From the NCBI RefSeq assembly GCF_003217095.1, contig NZ_QJSR01000001.1, positions 62,001-126,000 of the forward strand: a stretch of 64,000 bases of DNA. Direction: 5' to 3'. Origin of the DNA: Rhizobium sp. PP-CC-3A-592. GTDB lineage: Bacteria > Pseudomonadota > Alphaproteobacteria > Rhizobiales > Rhizobiaceae. A program made the position numbers and the translations under genes. The notes below the pieces were generated by a model. That model did no database searches, was not told where the DNA came from, and was given only the letters and a program-made list of their open reading frames with translations. Positions 38,005-47,101 of the stretch are shown here, piece by piece. Position 1 is the stretch's first letter; each line of letters begins with the position of its first letter.

Positions 38005-38664
38005 TCAGAACACGAATTCCTTGGCGACGCGAAAGCCCGGCAGCGGCTTGACGGCCGTGTTGAAAGCTTTGCGCTCGGATGCCTTGCCACCCTCGCGCAT
38101 GAAAACCTTGGCGCGCGAAGCATTGCCGAAGCCGACGACGGCGATCAGGCGACCACCGTCCCTCAACTGGGACGTCAGGGCCGCGGGAACTGTTTCGATC
38201 GCGCCGTTGACGAAGATAACGTCATACGGTGCCTTGCTGGGGTAACCGGCTTCAAGAGGACCTGTCACGACATTGATGTTCGCGTAGCCGAGGCTGGACA
38301 GGTTGCCTTTCGCCTGTGCGGCCAGATCGGCGTCGCTTTCCAGCGCGATCACATCCTTGCCCAGCAGAGACAGGAGGGCCGAGGTATATCCGGTGGTGCA
38401 GCCGATCTCGAGAATGGAGTCGGTCACGGTGATCTCGCCGAGCTGCAGCAGCTTGGCCAACGGCGACGGCTCCATGACATAACGGCCGCCATCGGCCTGG
38501 GACACGGCGATATCCGTGTCGATATAGGCGAGTTGCTTGCGGTTTTCCGGAACGAACGCTTCGCGGGGAACCGCGAGGAAAGCGGAAAGGACCGTATGAG
38601 AGGTGACATCCGTGGTGCGAACCTGGTTGTCGACCATCTTGATACGTGCTGCTTCGAAATCCAT
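38005..38664 (-). CDS. Second protein-L-isoaspartate O-methyltransferase homologue
   Basis: A 219-residue class I methyltransferase of the Pcm family. It starts MDFEAARIKMVDNQVRTTDV, which is characteristic of the alphaproteobacterial branch found beside tolC. The SAM motif reads ILEIGCTTGYTSALLS rather than the GTGSG of canonical Pcm, a notable substitution in the glycine-rich loop. The family start is ATG 38664; upstream residues are not conserved. Whether it methylates isoaspartate is uncertain. It is well separated from the canonical pcm at 12914-13567. Confidence 0.88.
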   Translation of the reverse strand: MDFEAARIKMVDNQVRTTDVTSHTVLSAFLAVPREAFVPENRKQLAYIDTDIAVSQADGGRYVMEPSPLAKLLQLGEITVTDSILEIGCTTGYTSALLSLLGKDVIALESDADLAAQAKGNLSSLGYANINVVTGPLEAGYPSKAPYDVIFVNGAIETVPAALTSQLRDGGRLIAVVGFGNASRAKVFMREGGKASERKAFNTAVKPLPGFRVAKEFVF

Positions 38665-38760
38665 CGCGCGTGCCTCTTCGATCCGCTTTGAACGCCGCCC
38701 TTGTGGACCATTGTCCGGACGGCCTGCGTCCGCCGCATTGGCGGGCTGCCTTGCAAAGCT

Positions 38761-38794
38761 CATAAATCGCCGCTTCGTGCGTTTCAAGCGGCGA
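38761..38794 (-). terminator. Terminator of exbBD
   Basis: TCGCCGCTT (38767-38775) pairs with AAGCGGCGA (38786-38794), a perfect 9-bp stem. On the minus strand it is followed by TTTATG, 47 bases after the exbD stop. Confidence 0.7.
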
Positions 38795-38840
38795 ATGCAG
38801 GGATCGGAAAATCGCTCTTCGTCTTGTGCGCTTGAAGCAC

Positions 38841-39275
38841 TCAACGTGCGGCCGGTGCACCCTCGAGGCCGACCAGTGCGATCTTGCTGTAGCCTGCCTG
38901 CTGGATTCTGTTCATCAGATCCATCAACGCACCGTAATCGACCGTCTTGTCGGCCCGCAGGAGGATGCGCGTCTGTTTGTTGGCTTCGGTCATCGCGTCG
39001 AGATCCGCAGCAAAACGCGTTTCGTCCGTGGTCTCGTTGCCGAGCGCGAGCGTCAGGTCGGCCTTCAGGGTGATGAACACAGGCTTATCGTCGCTGCGCG
39101 GGGTCGGCTTTGCCGCCGATTGCGGAAGATCCACCTTCATATCGACGGTCGCCAGGGGCGCTGCGACCATGAAAATGATCAGAAGCACCAGCATGACATC
39201 GATGAAGGGGGTGACGTTGATCTCTGCGTTTTCCTCGAGATCGCCGCCACCGCTGTCGCCAAGTCGCGTTGCCAT
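38841..39275 (-). CDS. exbD: TonB-system energy transducer ExbD
   Basis: A 144-residue protein with one N-terminal helix (about 22-44, VTPFIDVMLVLLIIFMVAAPL) that contains the essential proton-carrying aspartate in FIDVMLVLL, followed by a periplasmic domain. It works with ExbB to power TonB-dependent outer membrane receptors. It begins three bases after exbB, so the two are coupled. Confidence 0.96.
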   Translation of the reverse strand: MATRLGDSGGGDLEENAEINVTPFIDVMLVLLIIFMVAAPLATVDMKVDLPQSAAKPTPRSDDKPVFITLKADLTLALGNETTDETRFAADLDAMTEANKQTRILLRADKTVDYGALMDLMNRIQQAGYSKIALVGLEGAPAAR

Positions 39276-39278
39276 GGT

Positions 39279-40301
39279 CTACCTCGCCCGTGCGACGGGC
39301 GTTTCGCCCTGCTTGATCGTGTCGGCCAGCCGCGGCGCGGTGCGGCGGGCCAGGCGGAAATCGAGGTCGCGGCTGACGAGACGATCGACGGCTGCGGCGG
39401 TGTCCGCGAGAATTAGGCGGTAGCCGGCAATGGAGCGGGCGAAGTAATTGTAGATGACGACAGCCGGGATCGCCGCGACCAGACCGATCGCCGTTGCGAG
39501 AAGTGCCTCGGCGATCCCGGGCGCGACGATGGCAAGGTTGGTGGTCTGGGCCTGGCTGATGCCGATGAAAGAATTCATGATGCCCCAGACGGTGCCGAAC
39601 AGGCCGACGAAGGGCGAGATGGAACCGACGGTGGCAAGGACACCTGTGCCGGACGCGATCTTCTTTCCAGCACCGGCTTCGATGCGCTGAAGGCGCGAAG
39701 CGACGCGTTCCTTGACGCCATCACCCGGCACGAGATCGAGGACCGGCTCGGATTTGGTCAGCTCCTGACCGGCCGCCGTCAGCATGGCCACCGCCGGTCC
39801 GCTGCGAACCGCACTGCTTTCGGACGCGTCACGCAGACCTGTCGCATCGGTAAGATGGGCGAGCGCCCGGCGCAGCCGCGCCTTGGCTGCCGAGAGTTCG
39901 AAGACCTTGAAGACGAGAATCGACCAGGTGGCGACCGAGGCGAGTGCCAGCGCGATCATCACGCCCTTCACCACATAGTCTGCCGCCAGGAACATGCCGA
40001 CGGGCGACAGATCATGCGGGAGCGCCGGATCGGCGCCGTCTTCAGCGGTGAGTTCCTGAAGTTCCGTCGGGGGTTCATCGGACGCGGGCGTGGCCGGTGC
40101 CGTTTCGGATGCTGCCGGTGTCGTTGCCTGTGGCGCCGATGCCGAAGGGGCGGGATCGGTCGGCGCCGGCTGGGCCGAAGGCGCCGGTTCCGTGGCGGGT
40201 GTCGGAGGAGCGGCCGTCTGTGCGTAGCCCGGCAGCGACATCGCGAGGGCCCCCATCAGGGCGGCGGCGAAAAAGGGCGAGGAAAACTTGCGGTTCGACA
40301 T
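39279..40301 (-). CDS. exbB: TonB-system proton channel subunit ExbB
   Basis: A 340-residue protein. A signal peptide (1-27, ending PGYAQ) is followed by a periplasmic proline/alanine/threonine-rich extension to about residue 90, typical of the long alphaproteobacterial ExbB. The MotA/TolQ/ExbB core follows with three membrane helices, including [20 protein letters not shown] and [19 protein letters not shown]. With ExbD it couples the proton gradient to TonB. No tonB gene is in the window, although comEC follows upstream. Confidence 0.95.
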   Translation of the reverse strand: MSNRKFSSPFFAAALMGALAMSLPGYAQTAAPPTPATEPAPSAQPAPTDPAPSASAPQATTPAASETAPATPASDEPPTELQELTAEDGADPALPHDLSPVGMFLAADYVVKGVMIALALASVATWSILVFKVFELSAAKARLRRALAHLTDATGLRDASESSAVRSGPAVAMLTAAGQELTKSEPVLDLVPGDGVKERVASRLQRIEAGAGKKIASGTGVLATVGSISPFVGLFGTVWGIMNSFIGISQAQTTNLAIVAPGIAEALLATAIGLVAAIPAVVIYNYFARSIAGYRLILADTAAAVDRLVSRDLDFRLARRTAPRLADTIKQGETPVARAR

Positions 40302-40375
40302 GATCCGTCCATCTCAAGCGATCCATCCGTACCAAGTGTCGGAGGATGATCTCGGGCGCCGGCCGCAGCCGGTTT

Positions 40376-40391
40376 CGTCACCTCTGTGACG
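40376..40391. promoter_or_regulatory. Palindrome CGTCAC-N4-GTGACG in the exbB leader
   Basis: CGTCAC (40376-40381) and GTGACG (40386-40391) form a perfect inverted repeat just downstream of the predicted exbB promoter. Its position suits a repressor. The same GTCAC-N4-GTGAC core recurs at 28709-28722. The binding protein is unknown. Confidence 0.35.
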
Positions 40392-40402
40392 TCGTTCGCG
40401 CT

Positions 40403-40432
40403 CTCATATGCCAGAGACGGTGTGGAAGGCAA
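40403..40432 (-). promoter_or_regulatory. Predicted promoter of exbBD
   Basis: On the minus strand TTGCCT is separated by 18 bases from TATGAG, with a leader of about 100 bases before exbB. The match is moderate. Confidence 0.4.
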
Positions 40433-40457
40433 GATTTGTAGAGTGTTTTGATCATGA

Positions 40458-42953
40458 TTATTCGCCGCCAGCAAACTCGAGGGCTTCGCCGCTGGCTGGC
40501 ATGTCGTCCGGAAACGAATCGAGCCGCCAGTCATAGGCGCGGTGGCGCTGCCACGGACGGCTGAGCCCATCCATCGCTGGGACGATCCGTCTACCGTCCG
40601 GCGCGCCTGAGTCAGCGTAGATTTCGAGCGCGCCCGTTTTCCGAAGCATACGGGCACCGGCGAGGAATGCCCCCGACCGGCAGGTTTTGAAGGTAAGGCT
40701 CGCGGATGTCACGACGATATCGGCAAGATCGCAGGCCGCACCGACAAGCCTTCGATCCTCGACCGTGACGACGACCCAACCCTGACGCGACGTCGTGGCA
40801 CACCATTGTTCGGGTACGCAGGAGAAAAGGCCCTTTTCGCCTTCGCCGATCAGCCGGCGCAGAGCAGCACGGGCTGAGGAGGGTTCGAAGGCCGGCCGGT
40901 TCCGCCTGTCGGTGGTCGGCGATGGCGGCTCGGGCAGAGCGAGATCGATCCGGGCAGTTGGTGCGTCATGCTTGTTTAAGCGAAGCGCCCGCGTCCACTG
41001 GCCATAGATGAAGGCGGGTGGCCGGGTTCGATTGCTGGCACCGGCCGTGCCGGCGATGATCGCGGCAAGCCGTCCGTCCTCGGCGATCACCACAGCCGGA
41101 CGTTCGGACGGTGCAGCGATGGCAATGCAGAGGCCAAGGATGGCGAGCCCGAGGCCTGCGAGCGCAAGCCGCGTTCGCAGCAGGCAAAGAACCACACCTC
41201 CGATGGCGATCAGCGCGAAGGCCGCGTACGGCAGGCGCCCGGTCATGATCTGGCCGCCCAGCGACGAGACGAAGCGGGCGACCGCCAGCATAATCTCCAG
41301 CCCGTATCCCATGACGATCAGCGGCAGGGTATCGAGCCCAAGCGGCATCAGCAGCATCGCGATGAGCCCGGCCGGCATCACCACGATGCCGATGACCGGC
41401 ATGGCCAGCATATTGCCAAGCAGGCCGTAGGCCGGCAGCTGGTTGAAGTGTGCCGCGGAGTAGATCATCGTCGAGACGCCACCGATCAGCGAGCTGAGAA
41501 ATAGGCCCGTGAGGAAACCGCGAATGCCGGTGAGCATTTCGTTTCCCTCGCGCCGGCCGGTGGGCACCTCGCGCTCCCGCCAGCGTGCATAGCCGGCGAC
41601 GAGCGCCAGCGTTGCGGCGAAAGACATCTGGAACCCGGGCCCGGACGCGGCGGACGGGTCCACCGAGAGAATCACGAGCGCTGCGATGGCGACATTGCGC
41701 AGGCTGATCGAAGAGCGATCGAAGAAGACGGCGACGAGCATGATGACGATCATGATCCACGACCGGACCGCGGAAACGGCACCTCCGGAAATCAGAATAT
41801 AGAAGCACACCATCAGCAGAGCTCCGGCAGCGGCGATCTTCTTGATCGGCACGCGGTGCGCGAGGCCGGGCACGAGGCTGAGGCCCGTTCGCAGGCCGAC
41901 CAGCAGGGTGCCCGCGGCCAGCACCATGTTGAGCCCGGAGATCGCCAGCACGTGGCCGAGGCCGGAATTTCGCAAAGCGGTGATGCTGTCGCGGCTGATC
42001 GCGCGCTCCTCCGCCGTCACCAGAGCCGCCGCGATGGCGCCCGCATCCCCGGGAATCGTCGCGCGGATCCGGGTGCCGATGGCTTCGCGCCAAACGGCCA
42101 GGCCGGCCCAGCCCCTGTCGATCAAGGACGCGCTGCCCGTCTCCCGCCTGCCGGCATCGGCAAGGATCTGCGGTTTTCCGTAGGCATAGCCCACAGCGCC
42201 AATGCCCTTGAAGAAGCTGTCGAAGCCGAAATCGTTGAGGCCGGCGAGTGCAGGCCCGGAGGGAGGCGACAGACGCGCCCTGCCCTTGATGACATCGCCG
42301 ACCTTCGCCGCACCGCCATTGCGAACGATGAGCGTCAGGGTCGTCGGCGGCCGCCGCAGCGTTGGCGCCTCGGTGCGCTGAAGGGCGACGATGTAGCGAT
42401 AGGCATTTCTTCCGGAGATCTCCCGGCTAAGGATTCTCCCGGTCATCGTCGTCGTCACCGGCGAGTCCAGCATGACGGTGACCGTCCGAGCTGTCTCGAA
42501 GGCCGCCGAGGTCGCGCCCAGCAGCAGGCCCGTCGCCATGAGCACGACGAGACGTAGCCATCCGGTCCGCAACAGGAGCGCGCCACTGGCTATGCAAAAA
42601 ACACATGCCAGCACTGCAACATTGACGAGACCGGGTGGATCGCGTGCGGAAAACCAGAGAAGAGCCCCCAAAGCGATCAGCAGCGGCAGGAAGAGAAACG
42701 GATGCCCGAAAGCCGTCTCCTCTTCCCGGGCAGCGCGGCAACGATCCGGCCAGGTGGAAGGGCGCGGCCGCAGGGCGACGATCCGGCGACCTTGTGCGCG
42801 CATCGACAGCTGCGGAAATCGCGGGAAACTCCGGCTGGCCGGGGGCGAGACAACCAGCGGGCGTTCCCGAGGACCCGGCTCATGAAGAGCGCGATCGGCT
42901 TGCCGCGGGCGGATGTCCGTCATCGTTTCGGGCACCTTACGCATCACATGCAT
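40458..42953 (-). CDS. comEC: ComEC/Rec2 family DNA-uptake channel protein
   Basis: An 831-residue polytopic membrane protein. The N-terminal DUF4131-like region is followed by the competence domain with the diagnostic GHVLAISGLNMVLAAGTLL and many helices. The C-terminal portion lacks the metallo-beta-lactamase HxHxDH motif present in Bacillus ComEC, as is usual in alphaproteobacteria. ComEC forms the inner membrane channel for single-stranded DNA. No other competence genes are nearby. Starts at 42953, 42944 and 42923 are all possible; AAGGTG before the last is the best ribosome site. Confidence 0.92.
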   Translation of the reverse strand: MHVMRKVPETMTDIRPRQADRALHEPGPRERPLVVSPPASRSFPRFPQLSMRAQGRRIVALRPRPSTWPDRCRAAREEETAFGHPFLFLPLLIALGALLWFSARDPPGLVNVAVLACVFCIASGALLLRTGWLRLVVLMATGLLLGATSAAFETARTVTVMLDSPVTTTMTGRILSREISGRNAYRYIVALQRTEAPTLRRPPTTLTLIVRNGGAAKVGDVIKGRARLSPPSGPALAGLNDFGFDSFFKGIGAVGYAYGKPQILADAGRRETGSASLIDRGWAGLAVWREAIGTRIRATIPGDAGAIAAALVTAEERAISRDSITALRNSGLGHVLAISGLNMVLAAGTLLVGLRTGLSLVPGLAHRVPIKKIAAAGALLMVCFYILISGGAVSAVRSWIMIVIMLVAVFFDRSSISLRNVAIAALVILSVDPSAASGPGFQMSFAATLALVAGYARWREREVPTGRREGNEMLTGIRGFLTGLFLSSLIGGVSTMIYSAAHFNQLPAYGLLGNMLAMPVIGIVVMPAGLIAMLLMPLGLDTLPLIVMGYGLEIMLAVARFVSSLGGQIMTGRLPYAAFALIAIGGVVLCLLRTRLALAGLGLAILGLCIAIAAPSERPAVVIAEDGRLAAIIAGTAGASNRTRPPAFIYGQWTRALRLNKHDAPTARIDLALPEPPSPTTDRRNRPAFEPSSARAALRRLIGEGEKGLFSCVPEQWCATTSRQGWVVVTVEDRRLVGAACDLADIVVTSASLTFKTCRSGAFLAGARMLRKTGALEIYADSGAPDGRRIVPAMDGLSRPWQRHRAYDWRLDSFPDDMPASGEALEFAGGE

Positions 42954-43254
42954 GCCCCCTCTCGCCCACGTCGGAAAATGTTGCAGAAAACAGGCCGATT
43001 TACAATTTCGAGTTCCTGCCTAATTCTTCATCATGTCGCCGATCAAGCGCGGAAAGCCGCGACTTTCCTATGCAGCTGCGATTGGAACTGCCGACAATCC
43101 ATGCAACTATCGCGCCGCAAGATGTTTATGCTGCATCGCAAAACGGAAGCCCCCGAGCGCTTGGCAGGGGGTATCAAATGCGGTAGCACTGAGGCAACAA
43201 CGATGAATTGCGGCACGCTTTCGTGCCGTTTCGGTGCAAATGGAGGATCGCTAT
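42954..43254. other. Divergent intergenic region between comEC and gltA
   Basis: About 300 bases holding the gltA promoter and leader. A weak sigma-70 match (TTGGAA-N17-AACTAT, 43082-43110) and a hairpin at 43211-43228 are visible. No protein gene is convincing, although a 29-codon frame beginning at 43203 overlaps the gltA start. Confidence 0.45.
43211..43228 (+). promoter_or_regulatory. Hairpin in the gltA leader
   Basis: CGGCACG (43211-43217) pairs perfectly with CGTGCCG (43222-43228) around CTTT. It ends 26 bases before the gltA start, just upstream of its ribosome site, where it could shield or expose translation. Confidence 0.4.
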
Positions 43255-44544
43255 ATGGCAGGCAAAAGCGCAACGGTGACGGTCAACGATAAATCGGTCG
43301 AGCTGCCGGTGCGGTCCGGGTCCATCGGCCCAGAGGTCGTCGATATCGGCACGCTCTACAAGCAGACAGGCCAGTTCACCTACGATCCGGGATTCACATC
43401 AACCGCATCCTGCGAGTCCAAGATTACATATATCGATGGTGACGAAGGCATTCTTCTCCACCGCGGCTTTCCCATAGAGCAGCTCGCCGAACAGGGCGAT
43501 TTCCTCGAGGTCTGCTACCTTCTTCTCTACGGCGAACTGCCAACGAAGACGCAGAAGATCGACTTCGATCACCGCGTCACGCACCACACCATGGTGCACG
43601 AGCAGATGTCGCGCTTCTTCACCGGTTTCCGCCGCGATGCCCACCCGATGGCCGTCATGTGCGGCTGTGTCGGCGCGCTCTCGGCCTTCTACCACGACTC
43701 GACGGATATCACCGATCCGCACCAGCGCATGGTCGCAAGTCTACGCATGATCGCCAAGATGCCGACGCTTGCCGCCATGGCTTACAAGTACCATATCGGC
43801 CAGCCCTTCGTTTACCCGAAGAACGATCTCGATTACGCATCGAACTTCCTGCACATGTGCTTTGCGGTTCCGTGTGAAGAGTACAAGGTCAACCCGGTGC
43901 TCGCACGCGCCATGGACCGGATCTTCATCCTCCATGCCGACCATGAGCAGAACGCATCAACCTCGACGGTTCGCCTCGCCGGCTCGTCGGGCGCAAACCC
44001 CTTCGCCTGTATCGCGGCCGGCATTGCCTGCCTCTGGGGCCCGGCTCACGGCGGCGCCAACGAAGCGGCTCTCAACATGCTGGCGGAAATCGGCACGGTC
44101 GATCGCATTCCGGAATATGTCGCCAAGGCCAAGGACAAGAACGATCCGTTCCGTCTCATGGGCTTCGGTCACCGCGTCTACAAGAACTACGATCCGCGCG
44201 CCAAGATCATGCAGAAGACCACGCATGAAGTTCTGGCCGAACTCGGCCACAAGGACGATCCGCTGCTGCAGGTCGCCATGGAACTCGAGCGTATCGCGCT
44301 GACCGATCCTTACTTCATCGAGAAGAAGCTCTACCCGAACATCGACTTCTACTCGGGCATCACGCTGAAGGCGCTGGGCTTCCCCACGACCATGTTCACC
44401 GTCCTGTTCGCGCTGGCCCGCACCGTCGGCTGGATCGCACAGTGGAACGAAATGATCGAGGATCCGGAACAGCGCATCGGCCGTCCGCGGCAGCTCTATG
44501 TCGGCGAACCGAAGCGTGACTACATCCCGGTTTCCAAGCGCTGA
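43255..44544 (+). CDS. gltA: Citrate synthase (type II)
   Basis: A 429-residue enzyme with the three catalytic residues in the expected motifs: [12 protein letters not shown] (histidine), [10 protein letters not shown] (histidine) and [10 protein letters not shown] (aspartate). It condenses oxaloacetate and acetyl-CoA, the first TCA cycle step. GGAGG nine bases before ATG 43255 fixes the start; the length equals that of the Sinorhizobium enzyme. It is flanked upstream by comEC and downstream by a strong terminator. Confidence 0.97.
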   Translation: MAGKSATVTVNDKSVELPVRSGSIGPEVVDIGTLYKQTGQFTYDPGFTSTASCESKITYIDGDEGILLHRGFPIEQLAEQGDFLEVCYLLLYGELPTKTQKIDFDHRVTHHTMVHEQMSRFFTGFRRDAHPMAVMCGCVGALSAFYHDSTDITDPHQRMVASLRMIAKMPTLAAMAYKYHIGQPFVYPKNDLDYASNFLHMCFAVPCEEYKVNPVLARAMDRIFILHADHEQNASTSTVRLAGSSGANPFACIAAGIACLWGPAHGGANEAALNMLAEIGTVDRIPEYVAKAKDKNDPFRLMGFGHRVYKNYDPRAKIMQKTTHEVLAELGHKDDPLLQVAMELERIALTDPYFIEKKLYPNIDFYSGITLKALGFPTTMFTVLFALARTVGWIAQWNEMIEDPEQRIGRPRQLYVGEPKRDYIPVSKR

Positions 44545-44566
44545 CATTCAACATTTCGTTAAAGAC

Positions 44567-44596
44567 AAGCCGCGGGTGCACAGCCCGCGGCTTTTT
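44567..44596 (+). terminator. Terminator of gltA
   Basis: GCCGCGGG (44569-44576) pairs with CCCGCGGC (44584-44591), followed by TTTTT. Confidence 0.9.
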
Positions 44597-44630
44597 CGTG
44601 TCCGCCTTCGGATGAAGACTCACGCACAGG

Positions 44631-44659
44631 AAAAAGCCGGCCCGTTGAACGGGCCGGCT
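44631..44659 (-). terminator. Terminator of the L,D-transpeptidase gene
   Basis: AGCCGGCCCG pairs with CGGGCCGGCT around a five-base loop; on the minus strand it runs into TTTTT. Together with the gltA terminator it separates two convergent genes. Confidence 0.88.
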
Positions 44660-44697
44660 CGGGTCAGACCTGGCAGGGAGTGGCGGGATGCGAAGGC

Positions 44698-46593
44698 TCA
44701 GCCTTCGATGCGGCGGACCTCACGCGTCGCGTCGAACGCGCGGTTCATGTACATGTCGCGATCATAGACATCGTCGAAATAGGCGATGCGCCCATCCTTG
44801 TCCGGCCACGCGGTGAAGTAGGCGACGTAAACGGGGATGCGGCCCGGAACCGAGACGCCCTTGTTGCGGCCGCCAGCGATCTGCTTGGCAACATCGTCCA
44901 CTGTCGTGCCGAGCACGGCAGCGGCCATACGGCGGGGGTCGGCGAGCCGGACGCAGCCATGGCTGAGCGCCCGCATGTCCTTCTTGAAGAAGCTCTTGGA
45001 CGGTGTGTCATGCATGTAGATTGCATGTGCGTTGGGGAACAGGATCTTGAGTTCGCCCAGCGCATTGTCATCGGACGGTGGCTGACGCACGGAGACGCCC
45101 TTGGTGGAGCCGTACCAGTCGACGTCGTAGGACGACACGGCGCGGCCGGCGACTTCCACCTGATAGCCCAGACGATCGAGATAGCCGGGATCGCTGCGCA
45201 GCTTCGGCAGCATTTCGTTGATGATGATCGACTGCGGTACGCCCCAATAGGGGTTGAACTCGACGGTCTGGATCTGGTCTTCGAAGAAGTACGTCTGGTT
45301 CGTCTTCGAACCGACGACGACGCGCATATTGAACTGCTCGACGCCGGCATCATGATAGGACGCCGTGAAGGCCGGCTGGTTGATGAAGACGTAGCGGCTC
45401 CCGAGGTCGGCGGGAAGCCAGCGGGCCTGCTCCATGGCGATGCGGAGCTTGGCGATCTTGTCGGCATTGCTGTCACCGCCGCTCAGGATGCGGATCGAGG
45501 CGCGTCCGACGATGCCATCCGGCTTCAGGCCGTTTTCCTTCTGAAACCCCTCGACCAGCGCCACGAGATCGGGTGTGTAGTCCTCGCTGCCCTGATAGGC
45601 GGCGAGTGTCGCGGCATGGTCGGTTTTCAGCGCATCTGAGCCCTTTGCCTTGATGGCAGCGACGACGGCCGGCAAGCCGGGATCGGCGATACCCGGCTTC
45701 AGGAGCGTACCTTCCGGGATCTCGATGCGCGGCTGGCCGTCGGCAGTCGCCTCCAGCCGCTTCAGCTCATCGCGAAGGGCGGTGAATTCGCGGTTGGACG
45801 GCGTCTGCGTTGCCAGGAAGGCAGCGACATCGTGGCTGGCGGCGATGACGCGGAGCTTGCCAGCGAGATTGACGTCCTTGCGCTTGAAATCGTGATAGCC
45901 GGAGATCGCATTCGGATCGATACGACCGCGAACCGTATCCTGCACATAAGTCATCACGGCCGCGCTGAGGCGGATCTCGAAGGAGACGAGAGATTTTTCG
46001 CGGGCGGCCATGTCGGTCGCGTCCGGCGTTTCCGAGGGAAGCGTGACGGCGTAATCCTGCGGATCGAGGCCGATGCTGGCGGCATCCGCCAGCACGGCCA
46101 TGGCGGCACGCGCGCGGTTGTTCACGCCGGCGGCGTCGATCCAGATCAGCGCATCCGTCCCGGCGTAATAGGCTTCGATCGTCTTGGCGACATCGGGAGC
46201 CGCATAGGCGGTGACGGACGGCATGTAAGGCCTGATATCGCTGAGCGGCGTCGTGTTGCCGGTCGATACCAGATCGGGGCGAAGCGAGCCGGTGACGACC
46301 GGATCGACCAGCCGATCGGTCTCGATGCGGCGCAGGGCTTCAGCCTTGTAGGTATAATATTTCGGGCCGACGACACGGGGTGCCGGCGATGACGAGGCAC
46401 TCCGCCTGGCCGGTGCGGACTGTTCCTGCGCGGGAGCCGGAGCAATCTCCGGCAGCGTCTGAAGGGTCTCTGGCGCGCGGTTGCGACGGAACAGGTCCAT
46501 CAGCGTCATGGCGTCGGCGTGACCGACGTGGAGCGTGGTCAGGGCGCACCCCGACATGAGGGTGACGATCGCTGCTGTCTTCTTCAATGTCAT
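44698..46593 (-). CDS. L,D-transpeptidase (YcbB-like)
   Basis: A 631-residue periplasmic enzyme. Residues 1-26 are a signal peptide. A peptidoglycan-binding domain appears at YTPDLVALVEGFQKENGLKPDGIVGRASIRIL (cited by ends). The YkuD catalytic domain holds HAIYMHDTPSKSFF and the active-site SHGCVRLADP with the nucleophile cysteine. It forms 3-3 crosslinks between meso-diaminopimelate residues, an important linkage in polar-growing rhizobia. ATG 46593 is the start with a signal sequence; residues before it are not signal-like. The YcbB subtype is inferred from length and domain order. Confidence 0.93.
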   Translation of the reverse strand: MTLKKTAAIVTLMSGCALTTLHVGHADAMTLMDLFRRNRAPETLQTLPEIAPAPAQEQSAPARRSASSSPAPRVVGPKYYTYKAEALRRIETDRLVDPVVTGSLRPDLVSTGNTTPLSDIRPYMPSVTAYAAPDVAKTIEAYYAGTDALIWIDAAGVNNRARAAMAVLADAASIGLDPQDYAVTLPSETPDATDMAAREKSLVSFEIRLSAAVMTYVQDTVRGRIDPNAISGYHDFKRKDVNLAGKLRVIAASHDVAAFLATQTPSNREFTALRDELKRLEATADGQPRIEIPEGTLLKPGIADPGLPAVVAAIKAKGSDALKTDHAATLAAYQGSEDYTPDLVALVEGFQKENGLKPDGIVGRASIRILSGGDSNADKIAKLRIAMEQARWLPADLGSRYVFINQPAFTASYHDAGVEQFNMRVVVGSKTNQTYFFEDQIQTVEFNPYWGVPQSIIINEMLPKLRSDPGYLDRLGYQVEVAGRAVSSYDVDWYGSTKGVSVRQPPSDDNALGELKILFPNAHAIYMHDTPSKSFFKKDMRALSHGCVRLADPRRMAAAVLGTTVDDVAKQIAGGRNKGVSVPGRIPVYVAYFTAWPDKDGRIAYFDDVYDRDMYMNRAFDATREVRRIEG

Positions 46594-47101
46594 AGCCGAA
46601 CTTTCCGTATCGCAGTGCCGCCTCATGGCGGGTGGCGCCCGATGCCGTTCATGTCACCAAGCATCCGACTTATAAGAAATGTTGGTGAATGAAAAGGAAA
46701 CGCGTGCTGCGGAATCAGGCGGGTGCGCACGGAAAAAACCCGCCTCGACGAACGGTGGAATAGGTCAAGAAACTGATAGTCCTTGCTTTTCGCCTTGATG
46801 GATTCACAGCGCTGGACGGGATTTTTTTCGGCATGCGACCCGGGGTTTTCGAGAGACATTCAGCCTGTGTTACAAAAGGCACAGAAAGCCCCTCCGAGCC
46901 CTTGGTACCGAGACGTGTTGAGTCCTTCATTGCCCGGGATCTTTCAAACGATTGTACGGCCGACGCCCCTCTCCTGCCTCTTTACAACCGGGCGGCTCCT
47001 GGGCCACAGAAGACCCCAGCCCGGCCGGGCCTTGTCGCGGTCGGCTCCGAGGATCTTGCAGCGCTTGACGGTGCCGCATCAGACGAAGCAGGGAAGAGAC
47101 G
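46594..47101. other. Divergent intergenic region between the L,D-transpeptidase gene and fumC
   Basis: About 500 bases without a supported gene. It contains a perfect inverted repeat AGGCGGGT (46717-46724) with ACCCGCCT (46738-46745) whose loop includes a run of six A. A plus-strand frame at 46833-47105 has no recognisable similarity. Confidence 0.45.
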
